Assembly (NCBI GenBank): GCA_041666465.1
Contig: JBAYGX010000041.1
Coordinates: 1-12,299 of the forward strand
Source of the DNA: XYC2-FULL-41-22 sp041666465
GTDB taxonomy: Bacteria > Patescibacteriota > Gracilibacteria > UBA1369 > UBA12470
Reading direction: 5' to 3'
DNA length: 12,299 nt
In this document: positions 1-6,390 of the stretch, one piece after another
Layout of the letters: each line of letters starts with the position of its first letter
How positions within the stretch are numbered: position 1 is the first letter of the stretch
Position numbers and translations under genes: made by a program
The notes under the pieces: generated by a model
The model's input: only the letters and a program-made list of their open reading frames with translations
What the model was told of the DNA's origin: nothing
The model's database searches: none

Positions 1-1
1 A

Positions 2-1648
2 GGAACTGACATACAACAACTTTCCGCATGTTTCGTCTTACCGGTTGAGGACTCAATGGAGGAAATTTTCGAATCCGTTAAAAATGCCGCACTTATACAT
101 AAAAGCGGTGGCGGAACAGGATTCTCTTTTTCACGCCTTCGCCCAAGAAACGACCTTGTTAAATCAACAACAGGGGTTTCGTCAGGACCTCTATCTTTCA
201 TGCGAGTATTCGATATTGCAACAGATGTAATTAAGCAAGGCGGCAAACGCCGCGGCGCGAACATGGGAATCTTAAGAGTCGATCATCCGGATATTTTAGA
301 CTTCATTACTCTCAAGTCGGATATGGTATCACTTACCAATTTCAATATATCTGTGGCAATCACGGATAAATTCATGATTGCACTCGAAAAAAATGAAGAA
401 TATGATCTTATTAATCCAAGAGATGGAAGACCACTCCGAAAACTTGCAGCAAGACATGTTTTTGATCTTATAGTTGATATGGCATGGAAAAACGGAGATC
501 CGGGTGTGATTTTTATCGATACAATAAATAAAGCCGATAAAATCCCACACACAGGTCCAATCGAAAGTACCAATCCATGTGGAGAACAACCTTTAAAAGC
601 TTACGAATCTTGCAATTTGGGATCAGTAAATTTAAATAAAATCATAACTGCGGACAACCAAGTAAATTGGGACAAATTCAGAGAAATAATTCATTCCTCG
701 ATACACTTCCTGGACAATGTAATCGACATGAACAAATTCCCAATCGCCAAGATTGCGGAAGTAAGCAGAAACTCAAGAAAAATCGGTCTCGGACTTATGG
801 GATTCGGAGATTTGCTTTATCAAATAAAAGTTCCATACAATTCAACTGAAGGTGTTAAATGGATGAACAAAATAACCTCTTTCTTAAAAGACGAAGCTGA
901 AAAAGCATCAATAATACTTGCTGAAAAACGCGGCACATTCCCGGCATGGAAAGGCAGTTTTTATGAGAAAAAAGGCATGAAAATCAGAAACGCCTGCCAA
1001 ACAACAATCGCCCCAACAGGTACAATCGGCATGATCGCGGAAGCTTCCGGCGGAATAGAACCGAATTTCGCAATCTCCTATATTAAGAATGTAATGGATG
1101 GAACAGAGTTGATTTACACAAATAAATATTTCGAGCGTGAGGCGAAAGAAAAAGGATTTTTCTCGGAAGACCTCATGAGAGATATCGCAAGAGTTGGTTC
1201 AATCCAAAATGTCGAAGGAGTACCGGAAGAAACAAAGAGAATATTCGTAACGGCACAAGACATAGCTCCGGATTGGCATATCAATATCCAAGCGGAATGT
1301 CAGAAATTCATAGATTCAGCTGTATCAAAAACCGTTAATTTCCCTCCGTACGCAACAACAAAAGACATCGAAAAATCTTATATAATGGCCTACAAAGCCG
1401 GATGCAAAGGAATCACGGTTTACAGAGATGGCAGTCGTGAAAACCAAGTCCTCAATATAGGAGCGGTTAAAGGCAAAAAAGAGACGGAAAGACAACATCA
1501 AGCCATAAAAGACCAAGCTTACGCACACAAGTCCAAATCAGAGATAAAACAGGAGGGAAAATGCCCGGAATGCAAAGGAAAACTAGTCATAAGCGAAGGC
1601 TGTATGCACTGCCCTAGTTGCAACTATTCGGCCTGCTCGATGGCCTAG
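2..1648 (+). CDS. nrdJ: Adenosylcobalamin-dependent (class II) ribonucleotide reductase, 5'-truncated by window edge
   Basis: This enzyme reduces ribonucleotides to deoxyribonucleotides in the cytoplasm, using adenosylcobalamin to generate the thiyl radical, so it needs no oxygen. The frame is open from base 2, so the first ATG (56) is internal and the N-terminal part of the protein lies outside the window; 548 residues are visible. Catalytic landmarks, numbered from the first visible codon, are: C10 in SACFVLP (redox cysteine), N191-x-C193-x-E195 in NPCGE (radical cysteine and partners), C204 in YESCNLGS (second redox cysteine, 11 residues after C193 as in Thermotoga NrdJ), and IAPTGTIGMIAEASGGIEP at 336-354. 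The C-terminus is a Cys cluster (C521, C524, C534, C537, C540, C545) typical of the family's zinc-ribbon or redox tail. The stop is TAG. Its last codons run straight into the two-hairpin repeats. No terminator with a T-run is visible. Family assignment is secure. Confidence 0.96.
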   Translation, partial: GTDIQQLSACFVLPVEDSMEEIFESVKNAALIHKSGGGTGFSFSRLRPRNDLVKSTTGVSSGPLSFMRVFDIATDVIKQGGKRRGANMGILRVDHPDILDFITLKSDMVSLTNFNISVAITDKFMIALEKNEEYDLINPRDGRPLRKLAARHVFDLIVDMAWKNGDPGVIFIDTINKADKIPHTGPIESTNPCGEQPLKAYESCNLGSVNLNKIITADNQVNWDKFREIIHSSIHFLDNVIDMNKFPIAKIAEVSRNSRKIGLGLMGFGDLLYQIKVPYNSTEGVKWMNKITSFLKDEAEKASIILAEKRGTFPAWKGSFYEKKGMKIRNACQTTIAPTGTIGMIAEASGGIEPNFAISYIKNVMDGTELIYTNKYFEREAKEKGFFSEDLMRDIARVGSIQNVEGVPEETKRIFVTAQDIAPDWHINIQAECQKFIDSAVSKTVNFPPYATTKDIEKSYIMAYKAGCKGITVYRDGSRENQVLNIGAVKGKKETERQHQAIKDQAYAHKSKSEIKQEGKCPECKGKLVISEGCMHCPSCNYSACSMA

Positions 1649-1720
1649 CCGGCAGTCCCGCAACGCGAACCGTACGGCCTCTCTATTATAAGCCGTTTCA
1701 CGCAAGTGAAACTCCATCAG
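1648..1720. repeat. Composite two-hairpin repeat, copy 1
   Basis: First of four copies. Hairpin 1 spans 1648-1678 (outer GCCG/CGGC, inner CGC-aac-GCG, symmetric internal loop). The fixed spacer ATTATAAGCC at 1685-1694 directly abuts hairpin 2, a perfect 7-bp stem GTTTCAC-GCAA-GTGAAAC (1695-1712) with a GNRA-type tetraloop. The fixed tail CCATCAG follows at 1714-1720. It begins at the last base of the nrdJ stop codon. The strand of action is unknown. Confidence 0.75.
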
Positions 1721-1770
1721 GCCGGAACGGCCCATATTATAAGCCCGTTTGCGTATGCAAACTCCATATA
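1720..1770. repeat. Composite two-hairpin repeat, copy 2
   Basis: Hairpin 1 is GGCCG-gaa-CGGCC (1720-1732). The spacer ATTATAAGCCC (1736-1746) abuts hairpin 2, GTTTGC-GTAT-GCAAAC (1747-1762), and the tail is CCATATA (1764-1770). It follows copy 1 directly. Both stems differ in sequence from those of copy 1 but remain perfectly paired. Confidence 0.75.
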
Positions 1771-1776
1771 ACGGCC

Positions 1777-1836
1777 GGCAGCGAAGCGAACAGCCCATCC
1801 TATCAAGAGCCCGATCGCGTATGCGATCACCATATA
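1777..1836. repeat. Composite two-hairpin repeat, copy 3
   Basis: Hairpin 1 is weaker (GGC 1777-1779 with GCC 1793-1795, inner GC-gaa-GC). The spacer ATCAAGAGCCC (1802-1812) abuts hairpin 2, GATCGC-GTAT-GCGATC (1813-1828), and the tail is CCATATA (1830-1836). The tail runs on into another ATAAGCCC, which may be the remnant of a further unit without its hairpins. Confidence 0.7.
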
Positions 1837-1870
1837 AGCCCACCGAAACAAGCCCCAATAATACAAACAC

Positions 1871-1899
1871 TTGACTTTCTACCAGAAATAGGTTATAAA
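1871..1899 (+). promoter_or_regulatory. Sigma70-like promoter for the 669-residue protein gene
   Basis: TTGACT (1871-1876) and TATAAA (1894-1899) are each 5/6 matches to the -35 and -10 consensus, with an ideal 17-nt spacer. The expected transcript start near 1906 leaves a leader of about 25 nt before the ATG at 1931. This separates the downstream gene transcriptionally from nrdJ. Confidence 0.72.
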
Positions 1900-1930
1900 T
1901 TAACACTAAAAATTTAATCCTACTTTCAAG

Positions 1931-3940
1931 ATGACTTACGAAGCTCAAGAAAATCAAGAAGGTTACGAAAACGATACAGATCGAGCAATAAGCATGTCCC
2001 TATTTAAAAGAGGATTATTGGGTAAACAGCAAGAAATGCCAAATAACATCGGTAATCGCGAAAACGCAATGAATCCGGAAGCAGCCAATAATACCGAAGC
2101 TTTTAAACTGGCAGGTGATTTAGCAAAAGTTGAGAAAGCAATGGGACAAAATTATGAAATTTCCAGCATTAGAGATCTCCTTTTAAAAGGAAAAATTTCA
2201 ACAAAAGAAGCAGAAGAACAATCAAGAGAAGCCATAATTGAAGAGGCAGAAAAAAAGATAAGAAATGGTATGGACAAGGACGAAGATGAAATCCTGGAAT
2301 TCACAAAAGGGTGTACTAAATTCATGCAAAAACTGCCGATTTCCGAACTTGCCGGAGAAATGGAAAGGATCAATGAATCGGAACCAAAACAGGCGAAAAT
2401 AAAGAAAGAAATTGCAAAATTAAAATCAGACTCTCCAAGAGCATTTAAAGCATACATACTTGCCATAAGAGAGGAAAAGAAAAGAGGAACCATGGAAAGA
2501 ACAAGAGAAGAAATTCTAAAAGATACCAAGACCACATATGCGCGAGCCATAAAAAATCCGTTGGCTGTTCAGGGAGAATTTTTTGCAAAAGTCGAAAAGA
2601 AAGAAATAGGAAAAGAGGCTTTTGAAAAAACATTAAACGACCTCGAAGCTGAACATAAAGAACAGATTGACGAATATAACGGATTAATAGATAAAAACGT
2701 AAAAATCTTCGGTAAAAAACCGGCAGAAGAGTTCAAAAAATGGATCAAGACAAACCCAAAAAACTTCAAGGAATTAAGAAACTGCCTCGATATCTTAAAA
2801 ACAGAATACATACCTCAACGCCAAAAGGTTCAAGAAGAGTTCGAATCACTACCGGATACATTAACCAAACCATATCAGGAAAAATGGGGAAACGAACTTG
2901 GTTATAGCGAAAGAAGAGCATTAATCGAATCCTTACACCAAGTTGAAAAAAACAGAACAAATCCACTCGCACAAGAATACTTAAAACTCCTTACGGATTC
3001 ACCGAAAGAAATAGCACCAAAAGAGTGGCCAAAAATGCTTGATGAATTCTTGCAAAACGACTTCGAAGATCAGGAAGCACTATTAAAGGTATTTAAATTA
3101 ACAGAATTAAAACAACGAAGAAAATTAACAGACAGATTTGAAAAATTACCAAAAGCCATCCGAAAAACCAACGACGACTTTTTTACTCTCGACAGAGAAG
3201 AAAAGATCAAATTATTGGGAAACCTTGAAAAAGATAACGAAGGCGAAGACAGTTTAAGCGCATGGGGTGATGTAATAGATACAGAAGAAGGCTTAAGCGT
3301 ATTTAGAGAAAAGTTAAGTCAGATTATGCAAACGGATGGAGGAACCGCAGCCGCAATAGCAAGCGTACTCGCTCAAAAAACAATCGAAGATCAAAGAGTT
3401 ACAGGGAAAATCACGGCGGAAGATCGCCAAATCACAAAAGTTAAAGCAAAAGCTGGAAATTCAGTAGCTGAAAAACTGGGCATATTACACGATGCAACAG
3501 ATGGAGATGTAACAGTTGACGGGCTCTCAAATCCGAAAGAAGAAAAAATCCACACGATGGATATATCCAAGCTCAATAAAAACGCTATGGATAAAGATGA
3601 GCTTTCTGCGGTTAAAAGAGAACTTCTTGTCGATAGAAAAGTTACAAATGATGTTAATAATCGCTACAGCAGAGCAAAATTTATACAGAGAGAAGGAAAC
3701 GATATCGAAATGAATCTTGCAAACAATATGGAACAAAGAAACCAAGTTGAAGATGTCGTAATGCAAAAAGTAATACAAGCATTGCTTATGACTGTTGAAG
3801 CCTTAAGTGGTGGACGTGCCATAAGTGATACAAGCAAAATAGAAGCACTTGCAGAAAAGAAATCCGAAAAACTATTAAAAGTTCAAAGAGAACTGACAAG
3901 AAGAAGATTCGGAGTGGAAGGATTGAAAAAAGCAGCATAA
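1931..3940 (+). CDS. Large charged helical protein of unknown function (669 aa)
   Basis: I do not recognise a named family. The protein is very rich in Lys and Glu and has long predicted helical or coiled-coil stretches (roughly 60-300, 380-435, 545-665). It has no signal peptide or membrane segment and looks cytoplasmic. There is an internal repeat of about 99 residues: FESLP at 304-308 and FEKLP at 403-407 each follow a charged helix (268-303 and 366-402) and precede a segment with an aromatic and an R/K-rich helix (320-340 and 417-435). The middle (470-545) is less charged and rich in Ala, Thr and Asp, like a linker or small domain. The ATG is chosen because it lies about 25 nt below a good promoter; no Shine-Dalgarno is present. 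It sits between nrdJ and the corrinoid adenosyltransferase, flanked on both sides by the two-hairpin repeat, which does not itself indicate function. A structural or scaffold role is possible but unsupported. Confidence 0.9.
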   Translation: MTYEAQENQEGYENDTDRAISMSLFKRGLLGKQQEMPNNIGNRENAMNPEAANNTEAFKLAGDLAKVEKAMGQNYEISSIRDLLLKGKISTKEAEEQSREAIIEEAEKKIRNGMDKDEDEILEFTKGCTKFMQKLPISELAGEMERINESEPKQAKIKKEIAKLKSDSPRAFKAYILAIREEKKRGTMERTREEILKDTKTTYARAIKNPLAVQGEFFAKVEKKEIGKEAFEKTLNDLEAEHKEQIDEYNGLIDKNVKIFGKKPAEEFKKWIKTNPKNFKELRNCLDILKTEYIPQRQKVQEEFESLPDTLTKPYQEKWGNELGYSERRALIESLHQVEKNRTNPLAQEYLKLLTDSPKEIAPKEWPKMLDEFLQNDFEDQEALLKVFKLTELKQRRKLTDRFEKLPKAIRKTNDDFFTLDREEKIKLLGNLEKDNEGEDSLSAWGDVIDTEEGLSVFREKLSQIMQTDGGTAAAIASVLAQKTIEDQRVTGKITAEDRQITKVKAKAGNSVAEKLGILHDATDGDVTVDGLSNPKEEKIHTMDISKLNKNAMDKDELSAVKRELLVDRKVTNDVNNRYSRAKFIQREGNDIEMNLANNMEQRNQVEDVVMQKVIQALLMTVEALSGGRAISDTSKIEALAEKKSEKLLKVQRELTRRRFGVEGLKKAA

Positions 3941-3947
3941 CAGCGCT

Positions 3948-4006
3948 AGTAAGTCGCAAAGCGACCTTTACTATAAGCCCGTTTTACGCCAGCAAAACAC
4001 CATCAG
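3948..4006. repeat. Composite two-hairpin repeat, copy 4
   Basis: Hairpin 1 is AGTAA+GTCGC (3948-3957) paired with GCGAC (3961-3965) and TTACT (3968-3972), loop AAA, with a 2-nt bulge. The spacer ACTATAAGCCC (3970-3980) abuts hairpin 2, GTTTT (3981-3985) with AAAAC (3994-3998), and the tail is CCATCAG (4000-4006). It fills most of the 83-bp gap between the 669-residue protein gene and the adenosyltransferase gene. No T-run follows hairpin 1 or 2, so it does not resemble an intrinsic terminator. Confidence 0.75.
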
Positions 4007-4023
4007 ATCGAAAAAAACAAAAA

Positions 4024-4551
4024 ATGAAACATCGCATAATCGCCATTCTAACAGGAGATGGTAAAGGCAAAACAACCTCGGCCATCGGAACAATAATTCG
4101 CGCACTCGGTCACGGTCATCGCGTACTACTTTTGCAATTCATGAAAGAAACCGAATCCGGCGAAATCAATTTTCTAAAAACACTAAAAAACTCACATTTA
4201 AAGATAGTTCAATCCGGTAGCGGATTTTTCAAAATAAAAGGAGATCATTCAAGCGAATCCAGTCACAAAAAAGCCGCGGAATTGGGCATAAAACTTCTAG
4301 AAAAAGAACTCGTCGCATTCTCCCCCACTCTAACCATTCTGGACGAAATTAACACAGCCTGCTCGCTCAAACTGATAGATCCAAGAACAATCACGAAAAT
4401 AATAAAAGTAAATTCAAAAACCCACTTCATCTTAACCGGTCGCAACGCACCAAAAGAGTTCAAGTTAATCGCAAATCTCATTACGGAAATGAAAGAGATA
4501 AGACATCCGTTTAAAGAAGGGATTAAGGCGCAAGAAGGAATAGAATTCTAG
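4024..4551 (+). CDS. cobO: Corrinoid (cob(I)alamin) adenosyltransferase, CobO/BtuR type
   Basis: Transfers the adenosyl group of ATP to Co(I) corrinoids to make adenosylcobalamin; cytoplasmic. The 175 residues match the P-loop CobO/BtuR/CobA family in length and motifs: an unusual P-loop GDGKGKTT at 11-18, a Walker B-like ILDEIN at 105-110, LTGRNAP at 137-143, TEMKEIRHPF at 154-163, and the terminal GIEF signature. The start is the ATG after an A-rich leader without Shine-Dalgarno. Its substrate link to the class II ribonucleotide reductase 2.4 kb upstream is obvious: this enzyme makes the radical cofactor, most likely from salvaged corrinoid, since no other cobalamin-synthesis gene is seen here. 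Copy 4 of the two-hairpin repeat lies immediately upstream and a heptamer-built hairpin with a T-run immediately downstream. It could equally act on a biosynthetic intermediate if a de novo pathway exists elsewhere. Confidence 0.93.
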   Translation: MKHRIIAILTGDGKGKTTSAIGTIIRALGHGHRVLLLQFMKETESGEINFLKTLKNSHLKIVQSGSGFFKIKGDHSSESSHKKAAELGIKLLEKELVAFSPTLTILDEINTACSLKLIDPRTITKIIKVNSKTHFILTGRNAPKEFKLIANLITEMKEIRHPFKEGIKAQEGIEF

Positions 4552-4555
4552 GTAT

Positions 4556-4614
4556 CAGCTAACAGTTTACAGCTCTCAGCCCAAACTGACACCTGTGAGC
4601 TGACAACTGTTTTT
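4556..4614 (+). terminator. Terminator-like hairpin built from two inverted 7-bp arrays
   Basis: Four 7-bp units sharing CAG (from 4556: CAGCTAA, CAGTTTA and two more to 4583) are followed by four units sharing CTG (4584-4611, ending AACTGTT). The halves are inverted copies of one another, so AACAGTT (4561-4567) pairs with AACTGTT (4605-4611), CAGCTC (4570-4575) with GAGCTG (4596-4601), and CAG with CTG nearer the loop. Five Ts (4610-4614) follow. It starts 4 nt after the cobO stop codon, so intrinsic termination is plausible. Confidence 0.6.
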
Positions 4615-4672
4615 CCTGTAATAAAAGCCATTTTTCGCATTATACAAGTGTCCAACATTAACAACATTTACA

Positions 4673-4795
4673 ATGGTCAAGACACTTGCAACAACATTCT
4701 CAATTCTGCTTGTTTCAGCAATAACAGTAGGATGCATCGTAAGCCTATTCGCACTTGCAACAACCGGCGCAAGTTACGCACTCGCTTGCCAATAG
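4673..4795 (+). CDS. Small lipopeptide-like or membrane peptide (40 aa)
   Basis: ATG at 4673 opens a 40-residue reading frame ending in TAG. It has Lys at position 3, a hydrophobic stretch (about 5-30), and a G20-C21 pair preceded by I-T-V, acceptable as a lipobox. The neighbouring lipoprotein (4841) has the same layout: Lys3-Thr4, a hydrophobic core, and Gly20-Cys21. If processed by signal peptidase II, the mature product would be only 20 residues, starting at Cys21 and ending in A-C-Q. Alternatively it is a single-span membrane peptide. It resembles the size class of entericidin-like lipopeptides but not their sequence. It follows the cobO terminator by 58 nt and precedes the lipoprotein by 45 nt, suggesting co-transcription with it. 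There is no Shine-Dalgarno. A chance ORF cannot be excluded, but the matched signal architecture argues against it. Confidence 0.55.
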   Translation: MVKTLATTFSILLVSAITVGCIVSLFALATTGASYALACQ

Positions 4796-4840
4796 GAAAT
4801 GTTACTATAAACTGACAACAGTATTTTATAACCAAAACAT

Positions 4841-5302
4841 ATGAAAAAAACCATTCTGGCAATGCTTATGCTCATTGCCATCGGCAGCTTAACGACAGGT
4901 TGCGAAACAACAACAACAACACCTGAAACAGAAGACAATGCAGACACTGCAATAACAGAAACATACACAATCAGTGGAACATACACTGAATCGACAGGAG
5001 AAGGAATAATGTATAAAGATATATTATCTTTCAGTATCGACCAATCAACAGCTCCAACAGAATTACAAAACATAACATCAGTAACATTTTCAAACCAAGA
5101 AGAAGCAAAGACATTATTCGAACTAACAGATGAAGAAGTCTTCACAACGGAAGATGCAAACAGCCAAGGCTGCAAAATAGAAGGCACGGCAACAATAGAA
5201 GTATCGGATTTCGAACCAGCAATGCCGGATTCAGATGACCACAATGATGTAAAACTCGAGAAAGTAATTTCAAAAGAGCCATACACAAAGACTTGCGAAT
5301 AA
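4841..5302 (+). CDS. Predicted secreted lipoprotein of unknown function (153 aa)
   Basis: The N-terminus is a clear lipoprotein signal: Lys-Lys at 2-3, hydrophobic core 5-16, then S-L-T-T-G with Cys21 as the predicted lipidated residue. A Thr-rich tether follows (22-50), then a roughly 100-residue acidic domain with predicted beta strands. C111 and C152 are the only later cysteines and could form a disulfide, which suits an exported protein. No named domain is recognised. The ATG at 4841 is supported by the signal peptide directly after it; CATATG context, no Shine-Dalgarno. A strong intrinsic terminator lies 20 nt after the stop. The protein should sit on the outer face of the cytoplasmic membrane, or an equivalent surface, depending on envelope type. 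Confidence 0.88.
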   Translation: MKKTILAMLMLIAIGSLTTGCETTTTTPETEDNADTAITETYTISGTYTESTGEGIMYKDILSFSIDQSTAPTELQNITSVTFSNQEEAKTLFELTDEEVFTTEDANSQGCKIEGTATIEVSDFEPAMPDSDDHNDVKLEKVISKEPYTKTCE

Positions 5303-5322
5303 CAAACAAATCAGACTTACAC

Positions 5323-5352
5323 AAGCTCCCCCTCAAAAGGGAGCTTTTTTTT
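5323..5352 (+). terminator. Intrinsic terminator after the lipoprotein gene
   Basis: AAGCTCCC (5323-5330) pairs perfectly with GGGAGCTT (5339-5346) across an 8-nt loop and is followed by a T-run to 5352. It ends the transcript of the lipoprotein gene and insulates trxB. Confidence 0.92.
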
Positions 5353-5367
5353 ACATAGGAATAAATC

Positions 5368-5373
5368 TATAAT
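5368..5373 (+). promoter_or_regulatory. Perfect -10 box upstream of trxB
   Basis: TATAAT (5368-5373) lies just past the preceding terminator, with the ATG of trxB 40 nt downstream. At the correct spacing the -35 position is only a T-run (the terminator tail), so the -35 is weak. The presence of a terminator before trxB supports a new promoter here. Confidence 0.5.
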
Positions 5374-5393
5374 GACATCCGCATCCCTCTTCA

Positions 5394-5407
5394 CTAATTC
5401 CTAATTC
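5394..5407. repeat. 7-bp tandem array in the trxB leader
   Basis: Two exact copies of CTAATTC (5394-5400, 5401-5407) with a third partial unit running into the start region. This is the shortest member of the heptamer arrays found in this window and ends 6 nt before the trxB ATG. Confidence 0.55.
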
Positions 5408-5413
5408 CTTCAT

Positions 5414-6310
5414 ATGTACGATCTAATCATAATCGGCGGCGGTGTCGCCGGACTTAGCGCCGGAATTTACGCAAAAAGATTTGGACTAAACACACTAATA
5501 CTTAGTGATTTTTTTGGCGGAACAATTACAAAAACACATCTGATGGAGAACTATCCAGGCTTCAAAAGCATCTCGGGATATGAACTCGCAGAAAACATAA
5601 TCGATCATGCAAAATCTGTAGGAACCGAAATGAAATCAGAAGGAGCAACAGAAATAAAAAAATCGCAAGATAAATTTATAATAAAAACTTCTCAAAACAC
5701 ATACGAGTCAAGAACCGTCCTTCTCGCAACAGGTACGCACCACAGAAAACTGGGAGTAAAAGGAGAAGAAGAGTTCGCAAACAAAGGAGTTTCTTATTGC
5801 GCCACTTGCGACGGTCCATTCTTCCGAAACAAGGTTGTGGCTGTAGTTGGAGGATCCGATTCTGCAGTAAAAGAATCAATAATGCTCGCCGGATTCGCAA
5901 GCAAAGTTTACATAATTTACAGAGGAGAAAATGTTCGACCTGAACCATGCACGAAAAAACAAATGGAAGAAAATTCGAAAATAGAAGTAATTACAAAAAC
6001 CAATATCACAGAAATCTTAGGAGACACAAAGTTAAGAAAAGTGAAATTTGACACAGGAAAAGAATTGGAACTTGATGGACTTTTTATAGAAATCGGCAGA
6101 ATAGCAACAACAGATATAGTAAAATCTCTCGGAGCCGAAATGAACGAAAAAGGCGAAGTTAAAATCGATCGCATGAGCAAAACAAATGTTGAAGGATTTT
6201 ATGCTGCCGGTGATGTGACAGATTCTGACTGGAAACAAGCAATCACAGGAGTAGCCGAAGGGGTAAAAGCAGCATATAGCGCGTATAATTATTTAAAATC
6301 GGGAAAGTAA
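5414..6310 (+). CDS. trxB: Thioredoxin reductase (TrxB-type flavoprotein)
   Basis: NAD(P)H-dependent FAD enzyme that reduces thioredoxin in the cytoplasm, the likely electron source for the ribonucleotide reductase in this window. The 298 residues show, in order: the FAD dinucleotide fold GGGVAGLSAG (8-17), ENYPGF (45-50), ATGTHHRKLGVKGEEEF (105-121), the redox disulfide CATCDG (C129, C132), the pyridine-nucleotide fold VVGGSDSAV (144-152), and the C-terminal FAD motif AAGDVTD (264-270). The length is slightly below the usual 310-320. One oddity: the NADPH-phosphate-binding HRRDxFRA motif of typical TrxB is replaced by YRGENVRPEP (169-178), keeping only part of the basic residues, so cofactor preference may differ. 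The ATG at 5414 is immediately followed by the canonical N-terminal beta strand. The gene is preceded by a terminator and a -10 box. Confidence 0.94.
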   Translation: MYDLIIIGGGVAGLSAGIYAKRFGLNTLILSDFFGGTITKTHLMENYPGFKSISGYELAENIIDHAKSVGTEMKSEGATEIKKSQDKFIIKTSQNTYESRTVLLATGTHHRKLGVKGEEEFANKGVSYCATCDGPFFRNKVVAVVGGSDSAVKESIMLAGFASKVYIIYRGENVRPEPCTKKQMEENSKIEVITKTNITEILGDTKLRKVKFDTGKELELDGLFIEIGRIATTDIVKSLGAEMNEKGEVKIDRMSKTNVEGFYAAGDVTDSDWKQAITGVAEGVKAAYSAYNYLKSGK

Positions 6311-6350
6311 AAGAAGTGACATAGTAAAAAATCTTTCCGAATCCCTATTC

Positions 6351-6378
6351 GTTGTCAGTTGTAAGTTACAGGTTACTA
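6351..6378. repeat. 7-bp tandem array upstream of the DJ-1/PfpI gene
   Basis: Four degenerate heptamers of the form GTTnnnn in exact register: GTTGTCA (6351), GTTGTAA (6358), then units at 6365 and 6372. The array occupies the trxB to pfpI-like gap, ending 12 nt before the ATG. It shares the word AGTTGTAAGTT with the reverse complement of the array at 9554-9595. Confidence 0.65.
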
Positions 6379-6390
6379 ACTCTCCTCCAC

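Noticed and set aside
1648..1836. CRISPR array
   Set aside because: The conserved parts are short flanks and the stems vary; spacing is irregular (about 50-70 bp) and there are no identical repeats of 24 or more bases with unique spacers. No cas genes are present.
1648..1836. tRNA genes or integron attC sites in the GC-rich hairpins
   Set aside because: No cloverleaf, no GTTCRANNC T-arm, no CCA end; the stems do not fit the attC core GTTRRRY/RYYYAAC.
1583..1957. Open reading frames on both strands across the hairpin-rich gap after nrdJ (minus 1583-1957, plus 1618-1917)
   Set aside because: They overlap the end of nrdJ, the hairpin repeats and a clear promoter; their translations are low-complexity readings of the repeats with no domain signature.
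3941..4023. Cobalamin riboswitch upstream of cobO
   Set aside because: The gap is only 83 bp and is filled by the two-hairpin repeat; the B12-box pattern was not seen.
6352..6390. TTG start for the DJ-1/PfpI gene
   Set aside because: The added residues come from the heptamer array; the first conserved strand begins at ATG 6391.
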